The notes beneath the pieces were generated by a model. That model searched no databases. It worked only from the letters and a program-made list of their open reading frames with translations, and was not told where the DNA came from. From CADEFQ01 sp050249415 (lineage in GTDB: Bacteria > Pseudomonadota > Gammaproteobacteria > Steroidobacterales > Steroidobacteraceae): DNA of 64,000 bases. Shown one piece after another: positions 32,496 through 41,904 of the stretch. Each line of letters opens with the position of its first letter. Position 1 is the first letter of the stretch. The position numbers and the translations under genes were made by a program. The DNA is taken from contig JBFWQO010000002.1 in the NCBI GenBank assembly GCA_050249415.1, forward strand, positions 1-64,000, read 5' to 3'.

Positions 32496-33233
32496 TTAAA
32501 GCTCCGCGAGATCCTCCGGCGTGTTGATGTCTGCGCCCGGCCTCTCCGCCGCCTCGACGACCCGGATTGCAAGGCCGTGCTCGAGCGCGCGCAGCTGCTC
32601 GAGCTTCTCCAGCCGCTCGAGCCGGGTCGGCGCGAGAGATGCGATGCGCAGCAGTGCACCGACGCGATACGCATAGATGCCGATGTGGCGTCGCGCGCAC
32701 TGCCACGCCTCTTCCCCCGCCACTGCGCCGTGCGCCGCGTCGCGGTCCCACGGGATCGGTGCGCGGCTGAAATAGAGCGCGCGGCCGTCGGCGTCGGTGA
32801 CGACTTTCACGACATTCGGATCGAGGTACTCGTCACGCGACACGAGGGGCGCGGCGGCCGTCGCGACCGCGGCATCCGGATGCGTTGCCAGAGCCGCGGC
32901 CACCTGGTCGATGATCACCGCGGGCATCCGCGGCTCGTCCCCCTGCAGGTTCACGACGATGTCGTCGGCGCGAAACCCGCGCAGGCGCGCGACTTCGGCG
33001 ATCCGGTCGGTGCCGGATGCATGAGTCGCCGCGGTCAGGCAGACATCGGCACCCGCAGCACGCGCCACCGTGGCGATGCGCTCGTCGTCCGTCGCGACGA
33101 TCACGCCCTCGGCACGCGAGGCGCGCGCGCGCTCGTGGACGCGCACGATCATCGGCGCGCCGTCGACCGATGCCAGCGGCTTGCCCGGAAAGCGCGACGA
33201 GTCCCAGCGGGCGGGAATGACGACGCGGAACAT
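32496..33233 (-). CDS. kdsB: KdsB: CMP-KDO synthetase
   Basis: 245 residues (E. coli 248). It activates 3-deoxy-D-manno-octulosonate with CTP for lipopolysaccharide core synthesis. Family segments are VVIPARWDSSRFPGKPLA, VIVATDDERI, ASGTDRIAEV, DIVVNLQGDEP and GIYAYRVGAL. ATG 33233 lies 7 bp after the ycaR stop. Confidence 0.96.
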   Translation of the reverse strand: MFRVVIPARWDSSRFPGKPLASVDGAPMIVRVHERARASRAEGVIVATDDERIATVARAAGADVCLTAATHASGTDRIAEVARLRGFRADDIVVNLQGDEPRMPAVIIDQVAAALATHPDAAVATAAAPLVSRDEYLDPNVVKVVTDADGRALYFSRAPIPWDRDAAHGAVAGEEAWQCARRHIGIYAYRVGALLRIASLAPTRLERLEKLEQLRALEHGLAIRVVEAAERPGADINTPEDLAEL

Positions 33234-33240
33234 CGGCGGG

Positions 33241-33429
33241 TCAGCGCTCGAGCAGCGCGTCGTCGGCTGCCAGCGGCTTCGCCTCCTCGACCAGCATGAT
33301 CGGCACACCGTCGCGTACCGGGTACGCTAGCCGGTCGATGCGGCAGACGAGCACGGCTTCCGCGCGATGATGGACGACGGGCCCCTTGCACAGCGGGCAG
33401 GCGATGATGTCGAGCAGTCGCGTATCCAA
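33241..33429 (-). CDS. ycaR: YcaR (Trm112-like) small zinc-ribbon protein
   Basis: 62 residues. The sequence LLDIIACPLCKGPV carries the single CxxC pair; a second cysteine set is reduced to VLVCR. It ends with the conserved LAYPVRDGVPIMLVEEA. It is related to Trm112 methyltransferase activators and is almost always found between lpxK and kdsB, as here. Confidence 0.92.
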   Translation of the reverse strand: MDTRLLDIIACPLCKGPVVHHRAEAVLVCRIDRLAYPVRDGVPIMLVEEAKPLAADDALLER

Positions 33430-33438
33430 GCGCTCTCC

Positions 33439-34455
33439 TCAGCGGCCGCGGGCGGCCGCGGCGATTCTCGCACCGACGAGCGCGAGCAGCGCGCGCGCGT
33501 CCTCGTCGCCGAACGTCGCCGCGACGGGCACGTAGCCGAGTCGCGACGACGCGAACGGCGTGCATTTTACGGCATCCTTCTCGGTCATGAGGATGGGCAA
33601 CTCGTCGTCGAACGCGAGGTCGGCGGCCGCATACACGTGGTGATCCGGGAAGGCGTGCGGAATCACCTCGAGTCCGGCGTCGCGCAGCATACGGAAGAAT
33701 CGCTCCGGGTGGCCGATGCCTGCAACCGCATGCACGCGCTGCCCGGCGAGGCTCGCGAGCGGCAAGGCCGGTTCCTTCGGCCCCGCGAGCGGCAGCACAC
33801 TCGTCGCCGCGAGGCGCATCTGGAAAACCGGCCGGCCCGCGAGGCTGCGTTCGCCCGACCCGTCGAGCAGGATCACGCCGTCGGCGGAACGCAGCCGCCC
33901 CGATCCCTCACGCAGCGGCCCGGCGGGCAGCATGAGTCCGTTGCCGAAGCCACGCACCCCGTCGATCAGCACGAGTTCGCAGTCGCGCGCCAGCGCGAGG
34001 TGCTGCAACCCGTCATCCGCAATGATCACCTCGACATTCCGCGTGGCCAGCAGTCGACCGGCGACCACCCGATCCCGGCCGACGGCCACGGGCCGCCCCG
34101 TGTGCCGGTGGATCAGGAGCGGCTCGTCGCCCACGTCCCCGGCCGACGAAGCGGCCTCGACCAGCCGCGGCGCGTCGCTGGTCCGCCCGTATCCCCGCGA
34201 CACGACCCCGGGTCGAATGCCGCTTGCCACGAGCTGCGAGACGAGCCAGATGGCGAACGGCGTCTTGCCCGTGCCGCCGACCGTCAGGTTGCCGACCACG
34301 ATGACCGGCACCGGCAGTCGCGTCGATCGTCGCAGCCCCAGCGCATAGGCCGCGCGGCGCGCGGCAACGGCCAGCGCAAAGATCCACGACAGCGGTCGCA
34401 GCAGCGCCGCCCCGAAGGCGCGCTCGTACCAGACCGCGTTGAGCCAGCGTTCCAA
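33439..34455 (-). CDS. lpxK: LpxK: tetraacyldisaccharide 4'-kinase
   Basis: 338 residues from TTG 34455. It phosphorylates the lipid A precursor. Features: an N-terminal membrane helix (PLSWIFALAVAARRAAYALG), Walker A GNLTVGGTGKTPF, GVVSRGYGR, GDEPLLIHRHTGRPVAVGRDR, DDGLQHLALARD, and VIDGVRGFGNG-type LLPAGPLRE. The start is uncertain: no ATG or GTG exists, TTG 34455 is plausible, and CTG 34473 would give a 4-bp overlap with the msbA stop. It lies in the conserved msbA-lpxK-ycaR-kdsB order. Confidence 0.93.
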   Translation of the reverse strand: MERWLNAVWYERAFGAALLRPLSWIFALAVAARRAAYALGLRRSTRLPVPVIVVGNLTVGGTGKTPFAIWLVSQLVASGIRPGVVSRGYGRTSDAPRLVEAASSAGDVGDEPLLIHRHTGRPVAVGRDRVVAGRLLATRNVEVIIADDGLQHLALARDCELVLIDGVRGFGNGLMLPAGPLREGSGRLRSADGVILLDGSGERSLAGRPVFQMRLAATSVLPLAGPKEPALPLASLAGQRVHAVAGIGHPERFFRMLRDAGLEVIPHAFPDHHVYAAADLAFDDELPILMTEKDAVKCTPFASSRLGYVPVAATFGDEDARALLALVGARIAAAARGR

Positions 34456-34469
34456 TGCGTACTGCCCGG

Positions 34470-36227
34470 TCAGGCGTTGAACTGCAGGCGATGCAGTTGC
34501 GCATAGGCACCGCCGCGCGCCAGCAGGCCGGCGTGCGTGCCGTGCTCGACGATGGCGCCCTCGTCCATCACGATGATGTCGTCGGCCTGCTCCACCGTCG
34601 AGAGGCGGTGGGCGATCACGAGTGTCGTGCGTCCTTTCTGCAGCCGCGCGAGCGCCGCCTGGATGTGACGCTCGGATTCGCTGTCGAGCGCCGAGGTCGC
34701 CTCGTCGAGCACCAGGACCGGCGCGTCCTTCAGGATCGCGCGCGCGATCGAGATGCGTTGACGCTGCCCTCCCGAGAGCAGCGCCCCGCGATCGCCGACG
34801 CGCGTATCGAGGCCCTGCGGCAGTTCGCGGGCGAAATCCATCACGTAGGCGGCCTCCGCGGCCGCTTCGATCGACTCCGCGCTCGCATCCGGCCGGCCAA
34901 ACGCCACGTTGGCGCGGATCGTGTCGTCGAACAGCACGATGTCCTGGCTCACTACCGCGATCTGGTCCCGCAGGTTCGGCAGCGCGTAATCGCGCAGGTC
35001 CGCCCCGTCGAGGCGCACCACGCCCTCCTGCGGATCGTAGAAGCGCGGCAACAGGGCCACCAGGGTCGACTTGCCGCTGCCCGAGCGCCCGACGATCGCG
35101 AGCGTGCGTCCGGCCGCGAGCGTGAGGTTGATGTTGCGCAGCACCTGCCCCTTCTCCACGCGATAGGCGAAGTTCACGCCCTGGTACTCGATATCGCCAC
35201 GCGCGCGGGCCACGGTGCGCGAGCCCCCCTCGTCCTCGTTGCCGCTGTCGATCACCGCGAACACGCTCGCGCCCGCCGCGATGCCCTGCTGCAGCGGCCC
35301 GAACACATTGACGAGCCGCCGCAGCGGCGCGGTGACGAGCAGCAGCGCGGTCAGGAACGACATGAAGTCGTCGACGCGCATCGCGCGCGTCTGCACCTGG
35401 CTGATCGCGAAATAGAGCACCCCGGCGAGCCCGATCGACGCGATGAACTGCACGACGGGGTTGCTCATCGCGCGGGCGTTCACGAGCCGCATGTTGCTGT
35501 GGCGGTTCAGCTCGTTGGCGCCCTCGAAAGCCTGCTCCTGGCGGCGTTGCGCGTTGAACACGCGCACCACGCGCTGCGCGTCGAGCGTCTCCTTCGCGAC
35601 GCGCGTCACGTCGGCCATCGAGTTCTGGATGCGCGTGCTGTAGCGGCGGAAGGAGCTGTTGATGCGCCGGATCAGCCACGAGATGAGCGGCGCGAGCACG
35701 AGCGCAAAGGCAGCGAGTTGCCAGTTGAGCCAGAAGAGGTAGCCGAGCAGCACGACGATCGTGAGCGTGTCGCGTATGAGCACCGTGACCGCGTTGGTCG
35801 TCGCCTCCGCGACCTGCTCGATGTTGTAGGTGAGGCGCGACAGCATGTCGGCGGTGGAGGTCGCATCGAACCATGCGACCGGCAGCCGCAGGTACTTCGC
35901 GAACAGCTCGCCCCGCAGCGCCTTGATGATGCGCCGGCCGACCGACGCCGGGAAATAGTTGGAAACGTAGTCGCCGATGCCCCGCAGGAAGAACAGCACC
36001 ATGGCGCCGAGCGGCACGATCCAGATCACGCGCGGATCGTGCTCGACGAAGGCGCCGCCGAGGAAGATCTTGACAAGATACGCGAGCAGCGCGTCGGTCG
36101 AGGCGAAGAGAGCCATGCCGACGACGCCGACGAGGAACGTGCCGATATATGGCCGCGCGTAACCGAGCAGCCGCCGATAGACCTGCCCCGGGTTCGTCAC
36201 GACGTACGGGACGACCGGGCTGTTCAC
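34470..36227 (-). CDS. msbA: MsbA: lipid A-core flippase (ABC exporter)
   Basis: 585 residues. Six membrane helices occupy residues 25-310, followed by an ATPase domain with Walker A GRSGSGKST (near 376), signature LLSGGQRQRISIARA, Walker B VLVLDEATSALD and switch histidine in VIAHRLSTV. It flips lipid A-core across the inner membrane. GTG 36227 overlaps the exbD stop as GTGA. Confidence 0.95.
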   Translation of the reverse strand: MNSPVVPYVVTNPGQVYRRLLGYARPYIGTFLVGVVGMALFASTDALLAYLVKIFLGGAFVEHDPRVIWIVPLGAMVLFFLRGIGDYVSNYFPASVGRRIIKALRGELFAKYLRLPVAWFDATSTADMLSRLTYNIEQVAEATTNAVTVLIRDTLTIVVLLGYLFWLNWQLAAFALVLAPLISWLIRRINSSFRRYSTRIQNSMADVTRVAKETLDAQRVVRVFNAQRRQEQAFEGANELNRHSNMRLVNARAMSNPVVQFIASIGLAGVLYFAISQVQTRAMRVDDFMSFLTALLLVTAPLRRLVNVFGPLQQGIAAGASVFAVIDSGNEDEGGSRTVARARGDIEYQGVNFAYRVEKGQVLRNINLTLAAGRTLAIVGRSGSGKSTLVALLPRFYDPQEGVVRLDGADLRDYALPNLRDQIAVVSQDIVLFDDTIRANVAFGRPDASAESIEAAAEAAYVMDFARELPQGLDTRVGDRGALLSGGQRQRISIARAILKDAPVLVLDEATSALDSESERHIQAALARLQKGRTTLVIAHRLSTVEQADDIIVMDEGAIVEHGTHAGLLARGGAYAQLHRLQFNA

Positions 36228-36655
36228 GGTCCGGCGGATTCCGCGTCGTCGACGGTGGCGATGTTGATCTCGGCGAAACCGAGTTTGCCGAGGACGTCCA
36301 TCGCCGTCACGACCGATTGGTGGGTGGCACGACCGTCGGCGCGCAGCGTGACGGGCCGGTTGCGTTCGTCACCCGCGACTTTCAGCACCGCCGCACGCAG
36401 CGTGTCCGCGCTCGCGTTGACGAGGTCGCGTTCATTGACGCGATAGCCGCCCCCCTGGGTCACGGTCACGACGAGCGCTTCCTTCGCCGGGCGCTGCACC
36501 GGCACGTCGCGCGCCTCGGGGAGCCGGACACGCAGCCGCCCCTCCTGCACGAAAGTCGAGGACAGCATGAAGAACACGATCAGCAGCAGCACGACGTCGA
36601 TCAGCGACGTCAGGTTGAGCTCCGGCTCGTCGGTGCGGCGTGGCTTCAAGTTCAT
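36224..36655 (-). CDS. exbD: ExbD/TolR-family proton channel subunit
   Basis: 143 residues. A short cytoplasmic N-terminus, one membrane helix (about 15-35) with the essential aspartate in LTSLIDVVLLLIVFF, and a periplasmic domain ending IATVDDAESAGP. It works with the ExbB-like protein upstream. In this envelope-cluster position (comEC-exbB-exbD-msbA) its energised partner is not known; no TonB is adjacent. It overlaps exbB as ATGA and msbA as GTGA. Confidence 0.92.
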   Translation of the reverse strand: MNLKPRRTDEPELNLTSLIDVVLLLIVFFMLSSTFVQEGRLRVRLPEARDVPVQRPAKEALVVTVTQGGGYRVNERDLVNASADTLRAAVLKVAGDERNRPVTLRADGRATHQSVVTAMDVLGKLGFAEINIATVDDAESAGP

Positions 36656-37281
36656 GCGGAACCCGGCTGGTGGCGACCGGCCGCGGCATCGACCTCGTCG
36701 GCGAGCCGCAGCGCATCCTTCTCCATCTGGATCACGATGCGATCGACCTTGCCGCGCAGCAGCCGAAAGCCGATCAGCGACGGAATGGCGACAGTGAGGC
36801 CGGCCGCCGTCGTGATCAGCGCCTCGGCGATGCCGCCCGAGAGCATGCGTGGGTCGCCCATGCCGCCCGCCTGGATGGCATTGAACGCCTTGATGATGCC
36901 GGTCACGGTGCCGAGCAGGCCGAGCAGCGGGCTCACGCCGGCGATCATGTTCAACGAATTGAGGAAGCGCTCGAGCTCGTGCACGACATGGCGCCCGGTG
37001 TCCTGCAGGCGCTCCATCATGATCTCGCGGGGCCGGTGGCGATTGGCGAGCCCTGCCGCAAGCACGCGCCCGAGCGGCGAGTTCTGCTCGAGCGCGGCGA
37101 TCACCTTGTCGTTGATCTGGTTACCTTCGATGAGCGCCCAGACCTTCCTGGTCAGGTCGGGCGGTATGACGCGCTTGTCCTGCAGGGTCCAGAATCGCTC
37201 GAGGATGATCGCGGCGGCGCCGATGGAACACAGGATGATCGGCCACATCAGTGGCCCGCCCGCGCGCACGATTTCCCACAT
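36652..37281 (-). CDS. exbB: ExbB/TolQ-family proton channel subunit
   Basis: 209 residues from ATG 37281 (MWEIVRAGGPLMWPIILCS), the usual family N-terminus. GTG 37299 would add six residues. Three membrane helices are visible, at the N-terminus and at about 105-130 and 150-175, with the family motif GLLGTVTGIIKAFN and the TTAAGLTVAIPSLIGF segment. It forms the proton channel with ExbD. Confidence 0.93.
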   Translation of the reverse strand: MWEIVRAGGPLMWPIILCSIGAAAIILERFWTLQDKRVIPPDLTRKVWALIEGNQINDKVIAALEQNSPLGRVLAAGLANRHRPREIMMERLQDTGRHVVHELERFLNSLNMIAGVSPLLGLLGTVTGIIKAFNAIQAGGMGDPRMLSGGIAEALITTAAGLTVAIPSLIGFRLLRGKVDRIVIQMEKDALRLADEVDAAAGRHQPGSA

Positions 37282-37314
37282 CCGTCCGATCCTCGCCACT
37301 GCAATCCGTGCGCA

Positions 37315-39363
37315 TCATACCGGAGCGCGCCAGGGCCAGGGGTAGCCCTCGCGCTGCGCCCGTCGTTCGACCGCACCGGTGGCGCCGTCGACGACGAAGC
37401 GGATCGCGCCGCCCTGCGCCGTGTCGAAGCGCGCCCGGCGTCCGAACGCGAGCCGGTGCGGCCCGACCGAGAGCATCATGTCGCAATCCGCCGTCACCTC
37501 GAATGTCGCCGGCCCGCTGGCCCAGCGGGAGACCTCGGCGCATGGCTGCGCGTTCGTCGGCCCGCCGTGCCATGCGCGCGGCACGAGGATCTGCCCGATG
37601 TCGAGCGCAGCCGCGAGCTCGGCCGCACCGCTCGCGTGATCGGCGCGCAGGTGAGGCATGACCAGTCGATCGACCCGCGAGATGCCCCGGGCCCGCAGCC
37701 ACGGCACGACGATGCGCGCCATGCGGCGCCCGCCGGTGTCGAACGTGTCGCCGGTTCCGAAGAGGACGATCTGCCCCGCCGTGCGTACCACCGCGGCATC
37801 ACCGCGCCCGACATCGAACACGACGATCTCGACCTGCGTGCTCGCGAGCGGCATCGAGCCCCACGCGAGCGGCACGACGCCTGCGAGCGCCGTGGCACGC
37901 AGCAGCGGCGGCCACGGCAGGATGGCGATGCCCACGGCCGGCACGACGATGAGCCACGCCCACGCCGGGACGGCGAGCATCACGAGTGCATGCGGCCACG
38001 CCGCCGCGGACTCCAGCGCCGGCCACAGCTGCGCATGGAGCCAGCCCCCCGCGGCAAAGCCGGCATCGGCGAGCGTGGGTGCGACACCGAGCGCCGCGGT
38101 GGACGCGAGCACGAGCGGCACGAGCAGCAGCGTGAACACCGGGATCGCGAGCGCATTGACGGCAAAGCCCGCCAGCGAGAGGCCGCCAAACGCCGCGAGC
38201 GTGACCGGCACGAGCGCGATCGACACCGCGAGCTGCACCCGCACCGCCTGGTACGCGCCGCCGGCGCGGCCGATGCGGGCGCCCGCGGCGAGGATGATCG
38301 CGCCCACGGCACCGAACGACAGCCAGAAGCCGCTCGCGAGCGCCGCGAGCGGGTCGAGGACGATCACGACGACGATCGCGATGCCGAATGCGTGCAGCGG
38401 GCCGCTCGCGCGCGCCGCCTGGCGTGCGAGCAGCCACGCGGCGAGCATCACGAGCGTGCGCTGGGTCGGCACGGAGAACCCGGCGAGGAGCGCATAGCCG
38501 GTGGCCGCGGCGATACCGAGCGCGGCCGCGAAGGACTCGCGCGGCACCCGCGCGCGCAGCGGGGCGGCGAGGCGCCACAGCCGTCGGGCCACCGCGATCG
38601 CGAGCACGGCGAAGAGCGTCACGTGCAGGCCGGAGATCGCGACCAGGTGCGTCGTCCCGGTGGCATTGAACACGCGCCACTGCTCGTTCGACATCTCGCC
38701 CGTCACACCGACCGCGAGTGCGGCGAGCAGCGCCGCCGCGTCGCGATCGGGCACGGTGGCCGCGATGTGATCCGCGATGTGCGCGCGCAGGCGATTGACC
38801 GGCGCGTGGCCGATCGCGACACGCCGGTTCAGGCGACTGCGCGCCAGCACGGTACCGAGTGCATCGATGCCCTCCCGGAACCACACGCGCTCCATGTCCG
38901 GGCCCGAGGGATTCGCGGCGGCGCGTGGCGGGCGCAGCCGGATCGCGAGCTGCCACACTTCGCCGACCCGCGGCGCCGGTTGCGGCTGCGCCCAGCGCAG
39001 GCGTGCCGTGAGCGTCGTGCCGCCCATGCGCGGATCGAGCGCGAGCGCGGCGTCGAAGGACGTACCGAACTCGCCGGCAACCGGTATCGTCAGTATGCGG
39101 GCGGTCGCGAGCACGCGTTCGCCGTCGCGGGCGAGAGGCCAGCGGGCCGCGATCGAGGCGGACACGTGGAGGGCGGTGTACGCGCCGCCCACGAGCAGCA
39201 CGATGGCGAGCACGCCCGTACGCGGCCAGGCATGGCGCGAAGCGAGTGCGGCGGCGGCTCCCGTGCCGGCCAGCGCGAGCGCCGCAACGGGTCCGTACGG
39301 CGGCGGCAGGCCGAGCGCGCCGAGCGATCCTGCGAGGAATGCGAGCGCGGCCGGCAGTGTCAT
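37315..39363 (-). CDS. comEC: ComEC/Rec2-family protein with a degenerate, short C-terminal domain
   Basis: 682 residues. It has an N-terminal membrane pair, an OB-like ComEC N-terminal domain (about 80-180), and a competence channel domain of many helices (about 200-500; NATGTTHLVAISGLHVTLFA is the signature). The C-terminal metallo-beta-lactamase-like domain starts VEIVVFDVGRGDAAVVRT. Its zinc motif, normally HxDxDH, reads HLRADH near residue 570, so the first aspartate is lost. The later VPHHGS-type motif is absent and the protein ends early. It probably retains a channel but not nuclease activity. It imports DNA in competent bacteria; no other competence genes are visible. Confidence 0.9.
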   Translation of the reverse strand: MTLPAALAFLAGSLGALGLPPPYGPVAALALAGTGAAAALASRHAWPRTGVLAIVLLVGGAYTALHVSASIAARWPLARDGERVLATARILTIPVAGEFGTSFDAALALDPRMGGTTLTARLRWAQPQPAPRVGEVWQLAIRLRPPRAAANPSGPDMERVWFREGIDALGTVLARSRLNRRVAIGHAPVNRLRAHIADHIAATVPDRDAAALLAALAVGVTGEMSNEQWRVFNATGTTHLVAISGLHVTLFAVLAIAVARRLWRLAAPLRARVPRESFAAALGIAAATGYALLAGFSVPTQRTLVMLAAWLLARQAARASGPLHAFGIAIVVVIVLDPLAALASGFWLSFGAVGAIILAAGARIGRAGGAYQAVRVQLAVSIALVPVTLAAFGGLSLAGFAVNALAIPVFTLLLVPLVLASTAALGVAPTLADAGFAAGGWLHAQLWPALESAAAWPHALVMLAVPAWAWLIVVPAVGIAILPWPPLLRATALAGVVPLAWGSMPLASTQVEIVVFDVGRGDAAVVRTAGQIVLFGTGDTFDTGGRRMARIVVPWLRARGISRVDRLVMPHLRADHASGAAELAAALDIGQILVPRAWHGGPTNAQPCAEVSRWASGPATFEVTADCDMMLSVGPHRLAFGRRARFDTAQGGAIRFVVDGATGAVERRAQREGYPWPWRAPV

Positions 39364-39427
39364 GTGTCACGCTTGCACGCGCGCAGGTGGGCGCATCGGC
39401 GGGGGCCTGCTAGAGTGATCGGGCCCC

Positions 39428-39946
39428 ATGCCCCGCCACCTCATCCGCAAGTGGACCCCGTCGCCCGATCAGATCCGCAGCCACTGGTACCTGCGGCTGT
39501 TCGGCACGCGCATCGCCGACCCGGCGCTCTGGTCGGTCACCCGTCGCGGCGTCACGGCGGCGTTCGGCGCGGGCCTCGCCATCTGCTTCATCCCGCTGCC
39601 GGTGCATCTGGTGCTCGCGGGTATTGTCGCGATTGTCGCGCGCATCAACGCACCCGTGCTCGTTGCGACGGTACTGCTCGTGAACCCGCTGACCTTCGTG
39701 CCGATCTATTACTTCGCCTACCGCGTGGGAGCTACGCTCCTCGGCCACGTACCGCAGCCGTTTCGCTTCGAACTCTCGTGGGCGTGGCTGCAATACGGCC
39801 TCGGCCCGCTCTGGAAGCCGTTCCTGGTCGGCTGCCTCGTCTGCTCGGCCGTGGCCGGCGTGCTCGGCTGGGCGCTGCTCGAGTGGTTCTGGCGTCATCA
39901 CGTGCGCAAGAGATATCGCACGCGAGCCGCGGGCGCGACGCGCTAA
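39428..39946 (+). CDS. DUF2062 membrane protein
   Basis: 172 residues. It begins MPRHLIRKWTPSPDQIRSH, has the DUF2062 core FIPLPVHLVLAG and VNPLTFVPIYYFAYRVG, and contains three probable membrane helices (about 45-75, 80-100, 130-155). The function of the family is unknown. It is usually found near comEC or lolCDE, as here, and converges with lolD. Confidence 0.88.
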   Translation: MPRHLIRKWTPSPDQIRSHWYLRLFGTRIADPALWSVTRRGVTAAFGAGLAICFIPLPVHLVLAGIVAIVARINAPVLVATVLLVNPLTFVPIYYFAYRVGATLLGHVPQPFRFELSWAWLQYGLGPLWKPFLVGCLVCSAVAGVLGWALLEWFWRHHVRKRYRTRAAGATR

Positions 39947-39968
39947 ACGGGCGCGATCGCCCTGAAAT

Positions 39969-40661
39969 TCAGGCCGCCACCAGCTGCCCGTCCACGAGCC
40001 GCAGCACCCGGTCCATGCGCGCAGCGAGGCGCGGGTCGTGCGTCACGACCACGAGGCTCGTGCCGCGCTCGCGGTTGAGTTCGAGCATCAGCTGGAACAC
40101 CTGCTCGGCGTTCGCACCGTCGAGATTGCCGGTCGGCTCGTCCGCGAGCACGAGGCGTGGCGCGGTCACGAGCGCGCGCGCGACCGCCGCCCGCTGGCGC
40201 TCGCCGCCCGAGAGCTGGTGCGGCCGATGCGAGAGGCGCGCGCCGAGGCCCACCCGCTCGAGCAGCGCCCTCGCCCGCTCGCGCGCCACCCCGACCGCCT
40301 CGCGGCGCACGAGCAGCGGCATCGCCACGTTCTCGAGCGCGGAGAACTCGGGCAGCAGGTGATGGAACTGGTAGACGAACCCGATCGCGCGGTTGCGCAG
40401 CTCGCCGCGCTCGCGTTCGCTCACCGCATGGATGTCGCGGCCGTCGACCCGCACGCCGCCGGCGGTCGGCTGGTCGAGGCCGCCGATCACCTGCAGCAGT
40501 GTCGTCTTGCCCGAGCCGGATGCCCCGATGATCGCGAGGCGCTCACCCGCCCGCACCGCGAGTTCGACACCGCGCAACACCTCGAGCATCACCGGCCCCT
40601 GCCGGAATTTGCGCCAGAGCGCGCGCGCCTCTAGCACGGTGTCGTTCGCCGGTTCAGTCAT
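39969..40661 (-). CDS. lolD: LolD: lipoprotein-releasing ABC transporter ATPase
   Basis: 230 residues. Walker A GASGSGKTT, Q-loop VYQFHHLLPEFSALENVAMPLL (the LolD-specific segment), signature LSGGERQR, Walker B LVLADEPTGNLD, and switch histidine VTHDP. With the two permeases upstream it extracts outer-membrane lipoproteins from the inner membrane to LolA. It overlaps the preceding permease by 8 bp. Confidence 0.95.
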   Translation of the reverse strand: MTEPANDTVLEARALWRKFRQGPVMLEVLRGVELAVRAGERLAIIGASGSGKTTLLQVIGGLDQPTAGGVRVDGRDIHAVSERERGELRNRAIGFVYQFHHLLPEFSALENVAMPLLVRREAVGVARERARALLERVGLGARLSHRPHQLSGGERQRAAVARALVTAPRLVLADEPTGNLDGANAEQVFQLMLELNRERGTSLVVVTHDPRLAARMDRVLRLVDGQLVAA

Positions 40662-41901
40662 GTCTCAATGCCTCCGCCGGCGCAGTGCGTGCCGCGCGCC
40701 ATGCCGGGTAAAGCGTCGCGAGCGCGCACAGCACGAAGGCGACGCCACAGACCTGCGCGACATCCTGCCATTCCACGAAGGCCGGCAGATCGCTCATGTA
40801 ATAGACCCTCGCGTCGAGGAACTGCGTGCCGAGCACGCGCTCGAGCGTGCGCACCAGCGACTCGAGGTGGCGCGCGATCAGGATGCCGAGCCCGGCGCCG
40901 AGCGCCGTGCCGGCGAGGCCGATCAGCACACCCTGGATCGCGAACGAGCCGAGCACGTTGCGCGGGCCGGCGCCGAGCGTGCGCAGGATCGCGATGTCGG
41001 TCTGCTTGTCCTTGACGATCATCACGAGCGTCGCGACGATGTTGAATGCCGCCACCGCGACGATCATCAGCAGGATCACGAACATCAGCGACTTCGTGAT
41101 CTCGATCGAGCGGAAGAAGTTCGCGTGGTTGCGCGTCCAGTCGCTGACGTAGAAACCTCCGCCGAGCGCGAGCGCCACCTCGCGCACGATGTGCGGCGCG
41201 GCGAAAGGATCGTCGAGCTCGAGGCGCAGCCCCGTGACCCGATCGCCGGTGCGGTAGAGGCGCGCGGCGTCGGCGAGGTTCACGAGCGCGAGGCCGCGAT
41301 CGAACTCGTACATGCCCGAACTGAAGGTGCCGCTCACCGTGAAGCGGCGCATGCGCGGCACGACACCGGTCGGCGTCGCCGTGCCCTCGGGCGCGATCAG
41401 CACGACACTCTCGCCGACCTTCGCGCCGAGCTCGCGCGCGAGCGCGTCCCCGAGCACGATGTGCCAGCTCCCCGGCGTCAGGGAGGCGAGCCTCCCCGCC
41501 ACCATGCGATCCGCGAGGCTGTCGGCCTTGCGCTCCTCCCCCGGCTCGATACCGCGCACCTGCGTGCCGGCGATCGTCTCCCCGCGCGCGAGCATCGACT
41601 GCGCTTCGATGTACGGCACCGCCGCGCGCACGCCGGCCGTCGCGAGCGCCACCTTGCGCGCCGCTCGCCAGTCATCGAGCGTGCCCTCGAGTCCCATCAG
41701 CGTCGCGTGCGCCGTCACCGCGAGGATGCGCGTACGCAGTTCGCGCTCGAAGCCGTTCATCACGGACAGCACCACGATCAGCACCGCGACGCCGAGCATC
41801 AGGCCGATCACCGAGATCAGCGCGACGATCGATATGAAGCCGCGCCGGTGCGTCGAGGACAGGTACCGGGTGCCGATCCACCATTCGTAGCAGCGCGTCA
41901 T
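40654..41901 (-). CDS. lolE: LolC/LolE-family lipoprotein-releasing permease
   Basis: 415 residues. An N-terminal helix (FISIVALISVIGLMLGVAVLIVVLSVMNGFERELR) is followed by a periplasmic domain of about 220 residues and three C-terminal helices ending AWRAARTAPAEALRHD. It lies between the other permease (3 bp away) and lolD. Assignment as LolE rather than LolC is by position only. Confidence 0.9.
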   Translation of the reverse strand: MTRCYEWWIGTRYLSSTHRRGFISIVALISVIGLMLGVAVLIVVLSVMNGFERELRTRILAVTAHATLMGLEGTLDDWRAARKVALATAGVRAAVPYIEAQSMLARGETIAGTQVRGIEPGEERKADSLADRMVAGRLASLTPGSWHIVLGDALARELGAKVGESVVLIAPEGTATPTGVVPRMRRFTVSGTFSSGMYEFDRGLALVNLADAARLYRTGDRVTGLRLELDDPFAAPHIVREVALALGGGFYVSDWTRNHANFFRSIEITKSLMFVILLMIVAVAAFNIVATLVMIVKDKQTDIAILRTLGAGPRNVLGSFAIQGVLIGLAGTALGAGLGILIARHLESLVRTLERVLGTQFLDARVYYMSDLPAFVEWQDVAQVCGVAFVLCALATLYPAWRAARTAPAEALRHD

Positions 41902-41904
41902 CCG

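Noticed and set aside
39947..39968. Short GGGCG/CGCCC hairpin between the DUF2062 gene and lolD as a bidirectional terminator
   Set aside because: Only 5-bp arms and no T tract on either side.
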